6,180 nucleotides of DNA from positions 1-6,180 of the forward strand of contig CALGOK010000034.1 of assembly GCA_937961295.1 (NCBI GenBank). The letters run 5' to 3'. The position numbers and the translations under genes are program-made. Shown piece after piece: positions 1 to 6,180 of the stretch; within the stretch, counting starts at the first letter, position 1; each line of letters begins with the position of its first letter. The DNA comes from an uncultured Gemmatimonadota bacterium. GTDB lineage: Bacteria; Gemmatimonadota; Gemmatimonadetes; Gemmatimonadales; GWC2-71-9. A model generated the notes under the pieces. It did not search any database and had not been told where the DNA came from. It was given only the letters and a program-made list of their open reading frames with translations.

Positions 1-1408
1 CCGCCCGTGCGAACCGCAGCGGGACGGTGTCGTTGGCGCCGCCGGTGATCAGGATCCCGTAGGGCGCCACCGACTCGAGGATGTCCACCGCGAAGTCGCG
101 CGCCAGCGTCTCGTCGTCGCGCGGCGCGGTCACCCGGTTGCCGAGCAGCGGCACCAGCGCCAGCGCCACGACCGGCGTGGCCACCGCGTACCGGCGCGCG
201 TCGGGGACCCGCGGGCCGAGCCAGTCGCCGATCCACCGGATCATCGCCGCGAACCCCGCGGCGATCAGCACGCCCGCAAAGGCGAATGACGCCACGAAGA
301 AGTAGTCGCGCTCGCGGACCTCGCGCATCTCCTGCGTGATCGACGGATCGGCCGCGCGGTAGGAGAAGCCGTACTTGAAGTTGAGGTAGAACACCAGCAG
401 CAGCGTGGTGGTGGCCAGCAGCGCCAGCGCCGCGAGCCCGGCACGCCGCGCGTCGCGCAGCAGCGCCCAGAGCCCGCCCAGCACGATCGCGGTGAAGAGT
501 CCCGTCGCGGCCGGTGCGAGGGGACCGAGGTCGCGGCCCCACTGCCACGACCAGTACTGCCAGTAGTTGGCGTACTGGCCGAGCAGGTCGGCCTGCCGGT
601 CGCCGACCGGCGGCTTGGCGTACTGGACCCGCCCGAGCACGTCGAACAGCGCCTGCGAGAAGAAGCCCACCGGCTCGCCCTCGTTGATCGGCGGATACTG
701 CTCGGCACGGATCGGCAGGTAGATGTAGTTGATCGAGATGCCCACCGCCGCCACCACCGCGCACGCGGCGAGGAACCTGGGCTTGAGCAGCACCCGCCAG
801 TCGGTGGCGAGCACGTAGACGCCGACCACCGGGGCGGCGAGGATGCCCATCTGGTGGTTGGTGGAGGTGAGCGCCAGCAGGTAGACCGCCGCCACCAGCC
901 AGCGATCACGGCGATCCCCCTCGGGCGAGTCGGCCCAGCGGATCGCGCACCAGACGATCAGCGCGAGCGACAGCAGCGAGATCGTATACACCTTCTCGTT
1001 CACGGTGGACTGGTTCCACACCGTCCACGCCATCGCGCCGGCCAGCACGCCCATGAAGGCGGCGGCGATCCGCGGCCCGCGCGCCGGGAGGATGGTGCGG
1101 CACCAGCGCTCGGCCACGAGGAACCACAGTCCCGCGCCCGCCGCACTCGTCACGGCGGCGAAGATGTTGATGCGCTTGGCGTACTCCGCCGCCAGCGGCA
1201 GCAGCCCCCACGCGTGGGCCATCAGCGTGAAGAGCGGGTTGCCGGGCGGATGCGGGATCCCCAGCACCTTGGCGGCGGCGATGTACTCCGAGGTGTCCCA
1301 GAACGCCGTGGTGGGCGCCAGGGTCACGTAGTAGATCGCCAGCACCACCCCGAAACAGGCGGCGGCCCAGGCGTACGGCGGTGCGGGGTTGCGAAGGTCG
1401 TCGGTCAC
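1..1408 (-). CDS. DUF2723 family multi-pass membrane protein, GT-C glycosyltransferase-like (3' end outside window)
   Basis: This is a large integral membrane protein of the DUF2723 family, of which 469 codons are visible before the gene leaves the window at base 1. The family resembles GT-C glycosyltransferases, and its animal relative TMEM260 is a protein O-mannosyltransferase. A role in transferring sugar from a lipid-linked donor on the outer face of the inner membrane is therefore inferred. Residues about 11-31 form the first membrane segment. The family signature follows: FWDTSEY at 36-42 (D38 and E41 are the likely GT-C acidic pair) and HPPGNPLF at 53-60. About ten more hydrophobic segments run to residue 423, with an ERDYFF motif at 366-371. 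The soluble part begins near 450 with GGANDTVPL, matching the family's usual GDNDTFPLW motif. Full-length members are far longer, so much of the C-terminal part is missing. The GTG start is chosen because GGAG lies 9 nt upstream and no in-frame start was seen in the region just above it. Acceptor and sugar cannot be read from the sequence. Confidence 0.9.
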   Translation of the reverse strand, partial: MTDDLRNPAPPYAWAAACFGVVLAIYYVTLAPTTAFWDTSEYIAAAKVLGIPHPPGNPLFTLMAHAWGLLPLAAEYAKRINIFAAVTSAAGAGLWFLVAERWCRTILPARGPRIAAAFMGVLAGAMAWTVWNQSTVNEKVYTISLLSLALIVWCAIRWADSPEGDRRDRWLVAAVYLLALTSTNHQMGILAAPVVGVYVLATDWRVLLKPRFLAACAVVAAVGISINYIYLPIRAEQYPPINEGEPVGFFSQALFDVLGRVQYAKPPVGDRQADLLGQYANYWQYWSWQWGRDLGPLAPAATGLFTAIVLGGLWALLRDARRAGLAALALLATTTLLLVFYLNFKYGFSYRAADPSITQEMREVRERDYFFVASFAFAGVLIAAGFAAMIRWIGDWLGPRVPDARRYAVATPVVALALVPLLGNRVTAPRDDETLARDFAVDILESVAPYGILITGGANDTVPLRFARA

Positions 1409-1417
1409 GCGGCGAAA

Positions 1418-1421
1418 CTCC
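1418..1421 (-). promoter_or_regulatory. Ribosome binding site that fixes the GTG start of the DUF2723 gene
   Basis: On the minus strand GGAG stands 9 nt before the GTG at 1408-1406. The in-frame codons from there up to about 1483 contain no ATG, GTG or TTG, so this site decides the start. It lies outside the heptamer hairpin at 1448-1513. Confidence 0.6.
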
Positions 1422-1447
1422 GTGGTGTGGCGAGGTTTCCTGCCGAG

Positions 1448-1513
1448 GCGACTCGCGGGGCGCGAGGGGCGAGGGATGCAACCGCCCCTCGCCCTTCGCC
1501 CCTCACGCGTCGC
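1448..1513. repeat. Inverted pair of 4-copy heptamer arrays (GCGAGGG type) between purH and the DUF2723 gene
   Basis: Four tandem 7-nt units run on the plus strand: GCGACTC at 1448, GCGGGGC at 1455, GCGAGGG at 1462 and GCGAGGG at 1469. Four run on the minus strand from 1513 down: GCGACGC, GTGAGGG, GCGAAGG and GCGAGGG. The arms are separated by a 10-nt centre (1476-1485) and pair in register: 23 of 28 positions are Watson-Crick pairs, and the inner 14 contain 13 such pairs plus a G-T wobble. It begins 6 bp after the purH stop. It could end or protect the purH transcript, but no T-run follows the stem on the minus strand, so it is not a classical intrinsic terminator. The same architecture with another unit sequence occurs at 3684-3763. 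Confidence 0.75.
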
Positions 1514-1519
1514 GTTTCC

Positions 1520-3049
<1,530 letters not shown>

Positions 3050-3078
3050 GCCGCGATGCTCCGGGACGGTTGGCGCCG

Positions 3079-3666
3079 TCAGCTGAATTCGAAAGGGACC
3101 GGTCGCCCCGCCGCCGCCGCCGCGCGGACGGCGGCGGGAAGCAGCCGGTGTTCCACGGCCAGGACGCGGGCGGCCAGCGACTCCGGCGTGTCGCCGGGCC
3201 GCACCGGCACCCGGCCGCGGGCCAGCGGCTCGCCGCGGTCGTACTCCTCATCCACCAGGTGCACGGTGGCCCCCGACTCCGCCTCCCCGGCGGCGAGGAC
3301 CGCGGCGTGGACCTTCCGCCCGTACATCCCGGCGCCACCGTGCCGTGGCAGCAGGGCGGGGTGGATGTTGATGATCCGGCCCCGGTAGGCCGCGATCACC
3401 CCGGCCGGCACCAGCCTGAGGTACCCGGCGAGCACCACCAGGTCGACTCCCGCCGGGGCCAGCACGGCCAGCCACTCCTCGTCGCTGGCGTGGTCGGCCA
3501 GCCGGCGTGCCGGCCACCCCCGCTGGCGCGCAAGCTCGAGGGCCGGCGCGTCGCGATCGGCGATCACGGCGGCGATCACGATCGCCGGGTCGTCGGCCAG
3601 CGCATCGCCCAGGGCCTCGAGGTTGCTCCCCCGGCCCGACACCGCCACCGCGATCCGATAGGTCAC
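3079..3666 (-). CDS. purN: Phosphoribosylglycinamide formyltransferase PurN
   Basis: This folate-dependent GAR transformylase carries out step 3 of purine synthesis, moving a formyl group from 10-formyl-THF to GAR to give FGAR. The protein has 195 residues, somewhat shorter than E. coli PurN (212). The N-terminal strand and phosphate-binding loop are seen as VSGRGSNLEAL at 9-19. VVLAGYLRLVP is at 77-87, and NIHPALLP at 100-107 supplies catalytic N100 and H102. HLVDEEYDRG at 136-145 supplies D143, the equivalent of E. coli D144. The loop after LLP reads GGAGMYG (110-116) rather than the E. coli type YPGLHT, a variant I recall from Bacteroidota-like PurN proteins. The C-terminus is Ala-rich. 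The start is GTG (3666-3664); no Shine-Dalgarno is visible before it, but the next in-frame GTG would cut the first beta strand. purH follows 29 bp downstream, giving a purN-purH unit. Confidence 0.96.
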   Translation of the reverse strand: MTYRIAVAVSGRGSNLEALGDALADDPAIVIAAVIADRDAPALELARQRGWPARRLADHASDEEWLAVLAPAGVDLVVLAGYLRLVPAGVIAAYRGRIINIHPALLPRHGGAGMYGRKVHAAVLAAGEAESGATVHLVDEEYDRGEPLARGRVPVRPGDTPESLAARVLAVEHRLLPAAVRAAAAAGRPVPFEFS

Positions 3667-3683
3667 AGGCCGACAAGATAATC

Positions 3684-3763
3684 GGGGGTCGGAGATCAGC
3701 GATCGAAGATCGCAGGGGCCGCCCCGGGGGTCTCCGTTCTCCGATCGCCGATCTCCGATCGCC
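3684..3763. repeat. Inverted pair of heptamer arrays (GGMGATC type) in the purN / DUF5916 intergenic region
   Basis: Four 7-nt units run on the plus strand from 3684: GGGGGTC, GGAGATC, AGCGATC and GAAGATC, with a poor fifth (GCAGGGG) to 3718. Five run on the minus strand from 3763 down to 3729: GGCGATC, GGAGATC, GGCGATC, GGAGAAC and GGAGACC. The arms are in register around a GC-only centre at 3719-3728. From 3687 to 3760 the pairing is 24 Watson-Crick plus 2 wobble pairs out of 30. GATC recurs every 7 nt in each arm (3694, 3701, 3708; 3743, 3750, 3757). No reading frame here is plausible as a gene. Its function is unknown; it separates the two divergent genes and ends only 17 bp from the purN start codon. 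Confidence 0.75.
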
Positions 3764-3831
3764 GTGCGAGCGGGCCGTTCGTCGGGGCTGCCGGTGGAGT
3801 TTACCCGTTTCTTTCGTGAAACACCGATGGT

Positions 3832-3853
3832 GCATGCAACCCCAGCGCATGCA
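3832..3853 (+). repeat. Short direct repeat GCATGCA, two copies 15 bp apart, upstream of the DUF5916 gene
   Basis: GCATGCA occurs at 3832-3838, within the perfect 8-bp palindrome TGCATGCA at 3831-3838, and again at 3847-3853. Two self-complementary cores at 15-bp spacing, 40-60 bp ahead of the start codon, could be a regulator binding site. Two short copies may also be chance. Confidence 0.25.
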
Positions 3854-3865
3854 GGGGCGTCCGAA

Positions 3866-3885
3866 CTCCCGACACCAATCGGGAG
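3866..3885 (+). promoter_or_regulatory. Hairpin that buries the Shine-Dalgarno sequence of the DUF5916 gene
   Basis: CTCCCGA (3866-3872) and TCGGGAG (3879-3885) form a perfect 7-bp stem with a 6-nt loop. The 3' arm contains GGGAG (3881-3885), the Shine-Dalgarno sequence, 8 nt before the ATG at 3894. In mRNA the stem would hide the ribosome binding site, so initiation could depend on melting it. No recognised riboswitch or known leader motif is present; regulation is inferred from geometry only. Confidence 0.45.
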
Positions 3886-3893
3886 ACCGAACG

Positions 3894-6180
3894 ATGCTGG
3901 GCTCGTTGCTGGCTTTGGCCGTCACCACGATGACGGCCCAGGTGGACACGCTGGAACGCCCGGGTCCGCTGACCGCGCGGCGCGCGGCGGGCGAGATCGT
4001 CATTGACGGGCGGCTCGCCGAGGCGGTCTGGCAGGGACCCGCCGCGGTCACCGAGTTCACCCAGAGCTCGCCGGACGAGGGGAAGCCGGCCACCGAGCGC
4101 GGCGAGGTGCGCTTCGCATTCGACGACGAGGCGATCTACGTCGCCGCGCGTCTGTTCGATGCCCATCCCGATTCGATCATGGCGTTGCTGACGCGCCGCG
4201 ATCGCCAGGGCCAGAGCGACCTGTTCGTGGTCTACTTCGACCCGTACCGCGACGGGCGCACCGGCTACGAGTTCGCGGTCTCGGCGGCGGGGGTGCAGGG
4301 CGACGGCACGCTGCACAACGACAACTGGTCGGACGACTCGTGGGATGGCGTCTGGGAGTCGGCCGTGCAGCGCGACGCCCAGGGCTGGACGGTGGAGATG
4401 CGAATCCCGCTCTCGCAGCTGCGGATGCACGACCGCCCCGACCAGGTCTGGGGCGTGAACGTGGCGCGCGGCATCGGCCGGCGCAACGAGTTCAGCTACC
4501 TCGTGCCGCGGCTGCGCCAGGGGAGCGGGTTCGTCTCGCGCTTCGCGGAATTGCGCGGGCTCGACGGCCTGCGTCCGCGACGCCGGATGGAGGCGATCCC
4601 GTACGTGACCGGCAAGGCCGAGTACGAGCCGACCGCCGCGGGCGACCCGTTCCGCGAGGGCGGCAACATGGCGCCGACCGTCGGCGCCGACTTCCGCGTG
4701 GGCCTCGGCGGCTCGCTGCAGCTCGATGGGACCGTGAACCCCGATTTCGGGCAGGTGGAAGTCGACCCGGCGGTCGTCAACCTCAGCGACGTGGAGACAT
4801 TCTTCGAGGAGCGCCGGCCGTTCTTCGTCGAAGGGAGCAACAACTTCTCGTTCGGGTACGGCGGCGCCAACAACTTCATGGGCTTCAACTGGGTCAACAA
4901 CGAGCAGTTCTACACCCGCCGGATCGGCCGCGCCCCGCAGGGCCGGGTGCCGAGCGCCGAGTTCCGCGACGTCCCGCGCGGCGTCCCGATCCTCGGTGCG
5001 GCCAAGGTCACCGGTCGCGTGCAGGGGTGGAACCTCGGCGTGCTGGGTGCGCTGACCAAGCGGGAGCACGCCCGGCTCGCCGACGCCGGGTCCGAGTGGC
5101 GCAGCGAGGTCGAGCCGCTGGCGGGCTACGGCGTGCTGCGGCTGCAGCGCGACCTGGACGGCGGGCGCCATGGCATCGGCATGCTCGCCACCCACGTCCG
5201 TCGCGACTTCGCCGACGAGACGCTCCGCTCGCAGTTCAATGACCAGGCCACCGTGGTGGGCCTGGATGGCTGGATGACGCTCGACGCCGATCGTGAGTGG
5301 GTGCTGAGCGGCTGGGGCACGGTCAGCCGGATCTCGGGAACCCCCGAGCGGATCGCCGACGTCCAGGCGGGATCGACGCACTACTTCCAGCGGCCCGACG
5401 CCAGCCACCTCGAGCTCGACCCGACCCGCACCTCGCTCACCGGGGCGTTCGGGCGGCTGACCCTCAACCGGCAGCGCGGCAGCGTGCTCTTCAATGCCGC
5501 GGTGGGCGTGGTCACGCCGGGTTATGACAACAACGACCTCGGCTTCATCGGCCAGGCCGACCTGATCAACGCGCACGTCGCCTCGGGCTACCGCTGGACC
5601 CGGCCGACGTCGTGGTACAACAGCGCCCGCGTGACTTTCGCCACCTTCGGGCGCTGGGACTTCGAGGGGAACCGGACCGGCGGCTACGGCCTGTGGAACA
5701 ACAGCAACATCACCTGGAAGAACTTCTCCTCCAGCTGGATCGGATTCTTCGCGCAGGGCGCCGGCGTGAACACGCGGCAGACCCGCGGCGGCCCGGTGAT
5801 GGAGCGGGCCCGCTACGGCGAGGTGTTCGGCGGCTGGCAGAGCGACGGCCGCAAGTCGCTGATCCTCGAGCTGACCGGTTCCATCAGCGACGCCTCGCAG
5901 GACGAGGGTGGCGGCTACTCCCTCGTGACCGAGGTGACCTGGCGGCCGGCGTCGAACGTCAACGTGAGCTTCGGCCCAGAGTACCGGGTCAATCGCAACG
6001 GGTCGCAGTACCTCCGCGCGGTGACCGATCCGCTGGCGGCGGAGACCTACGGGCGCCGCTACGTGTTCGGCGAGCTGGAACAGCGAACGCTGTCGGCCAA
6101 CCTGCGGCGCAACTACGTGTTCTCGCCCAAGCTGTCGTTCGAGCTCTGCGCCCCGCCGCCACTCCCGCGCCCCGCGTCCG
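3894..6180 (+). CDS. DUF5916 protein with N-terminal CBM9-like domain, probable outer-membrane protein (3' end outside window)
   Basis: This is a secreted or outer-membrane protein of unknown function in the DUF5916 family; 762 codons are visible and no stop is reached. Residues 1-15 are a short hydrophobic stretch ending near AQ, a probable signal peptide with an unusually uncharged start. The CBM9-like beta-sandwich domain follows: IDGRLAEAVWQ at 37-47, FDDEAIYVAARLFD at 76-89, FDPYRDGRTGYEFAVS at 115-130, and WTVEMRIPLSQLR at 165-177. The DUF5916 hallmark is NPDFGQVEVDP at 282-292, continuing into ETFFEERRPFFVEG at 301-314, then FYTRRIGR at 339-346. From about 360 on, alternating hydrophobic and aromatic strands suggest a membrane beta barrel. 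Carbohydrate binding is inferred from the fold only, and no enzyme activity can be assigned. GGGAG 8 nt upstream supports the ATG at 3894; in-frame ATGs at 3849 and 3834 are less likely. The gene points away from purN. The last dozen codons look atypical for the family. Confidence 0.9.
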   Translation, partial: MLGSLLALAVTTMTAQVDTLERPGPLTARRAAGEIVIDGRLAEAVWQGPAAVTEFTQSSPDEGKPATERGEVRFAFDDEAIYVAARLFDAHPDSIMALLTRRDRQGQSDLFVVYFDPYRDGRTGYEFAVSAAGVQGDGTLHNDNWSDDSWDGVWESAVQRDAQGWTVEMRIPLSQLRMHDRPDQVWGVNVARGIGRRNEFSYLVPRLRQGSGFVSRFAELRGLDGLRPRRRMEAIPYVTGKAEYEPTAAGDPFREGGNMAPTVGADFRVGLGGSLQLDGTVNPDFGQVEVDPAVVNLSDVETFFEERRPFFVEGSNNFSFGYGGANNFMGFNWVNNEQFYTRRIGRAPQGRVPSAEFRDVPRGVPILGAAKVTGRVQGWNLGVLGALTKREHARLADAGSEWRSEVEPLAGYGVLRLQRDLDGGRHGIGMLATHVRRDFADETLRSQFNDQATVVGLDGWMTLDADREWVLSGWGTVSRISGTPERIADVQAGSTHYFQRPDASHLELDPTRTSLTGAFGRLTLNRQRGSVLFNAAVGVVTPGYDNNDLGFIGQADLINAHVASGYRWTRPTSWYNSARVTFATFGRWDFEGNRTGGYGLWNNSNITWKNFSSSWIGFFAQGAGVNTRQTRGGPVMERARYGEVFGGWQSDGRKSLILELTGSISDASQDEGGGYSLVTEVTWRPASNVNVSFGPEYRVNRNGSQYLRAVTDPLAAETYGRRYVFGELEQRTLSANLRRNYVFSPKLSFELCAPPPLPRPAS

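Noticed and set aside
1448..1513. Classical Rho-independent terminator for purH
   Set aside because: The stem is strong, but no run of T follows it on the minus strand, so it is kept only as a repeat/hairpin.
3103..3136. GCC/GGC-rich inverted repeat near the end of purN, considered as a terminator or trinucleotide repeat
   Set aside because: It lies inside the purN frame and encodes the Ala-rich tail, with purH starting shortly after; codon bias explains it and no T-run follows.
3684..3763. CRISPR array or attachment site
   Set aside because: The repeat period is only 7 nt with no spacers, there is no cas or integrase gene nearby, and the units invert around a centre.
3800..3828. Sigma-70-like promoter built on TTTACC at 3800-3805
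   Set aside because: The hexamer at suitable spacing (ACCGAT) matches the -10 consensus poorly, so no promoter is called.
3834..3893. Earlier in-frame ATG starts at 3834 and 3849 for the DUF5916 gene
   Set aside because: They would put a long polar Arg-rich stretch before the hydrophobic signal segment and have no Shine-Dalgarno sequence, whereas the ATG at 3894 has GGGAG 8 nt upstream.
3248..4093. 281-codon frame on the minus strand running through the divergent intergenic region into purN sequence
   Set aside because: It reads purN out of frame and translates the heptamer array into repetitive Arg/Ser-rich sequence; it is a shadow.
3801..5576. 591-codon open frame on the minus strand opposite the DUF5916 gene
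   Set aside because: Its translation is Arg/His/Ala-rich with no recognisable motif, while the opposite strand carries clear CBM9-like and DUF5916 motifs. Long antisense frames are expected in DNA this GC-rich.

Overview
This is a GC-rich window (roughly 70% G+C by eye) carrying four protein genes and no RNA gene, insertion sequence, CRISPR array or prophage signature. Three genes lie on the minus strand in the order purN, purH, DUF2723 membrane protein. One, a DUF5916 protein, lies on the plus strand, divergent from purN. A DUF2723 GT-C-type membrane protein together with a CBM9-like/DUF5916 predicted outer-membrane protein in very GC-rich DNA suggests a Gram-negative bacterium of the Gemmatimonadota or a relative. 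This is inference from gene content; Acidobacteriota or a high-GC Bacteroidota-like lineage cannot be excluded.

Layout: 1-1408 (minus) is the N-terminal 469 residues of a multi-pass DUF2723 protein, which continues past the left edge. 1409-1519 is an intergenic gap almost filled by an inverted pair of heptamer arrays. 1520-3049 (minus) is purH and 3079-3666 (minus) is purN. 3667-3893 is the divergent intergenic region, with a second inverted pair of heptamer arrays, a short direct repeat and a hairpin covering the Shine-Dalgarno sequence of the plus-strand gene. 3894-6180 (plus) is the first 762 codons of the DUF5916 gene, which runs off the right edge.

How the genes work together: PurN (GAR transformylase, step 3) and PurH (AICAR transformylase/IMP cyclohydrolase, the last two steps) are the two 10-formyl-THF-dependent transformylases of de novo purine synthesis. 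Their 29-bp spacing suggests one transcript. The DUF2723 gene follows purH after 111 bp and has its own ribosome binding site. It may be read through from the pur genes, but nothing links it to them biochemically. The DUF5916 gene is an independent divergent unit of unknown function.

The genes are ordinary. The most unusual feature is non-coding: both sizeable intergenic gaps contain the same architecture, namely tandem 7-nt units on one strand facing tandem 7-nt units on the other, in register around a 10-nt centre, but with different heptamer consensus sequences. I saw no evidence of a new defence system or other multi-gene novelty.
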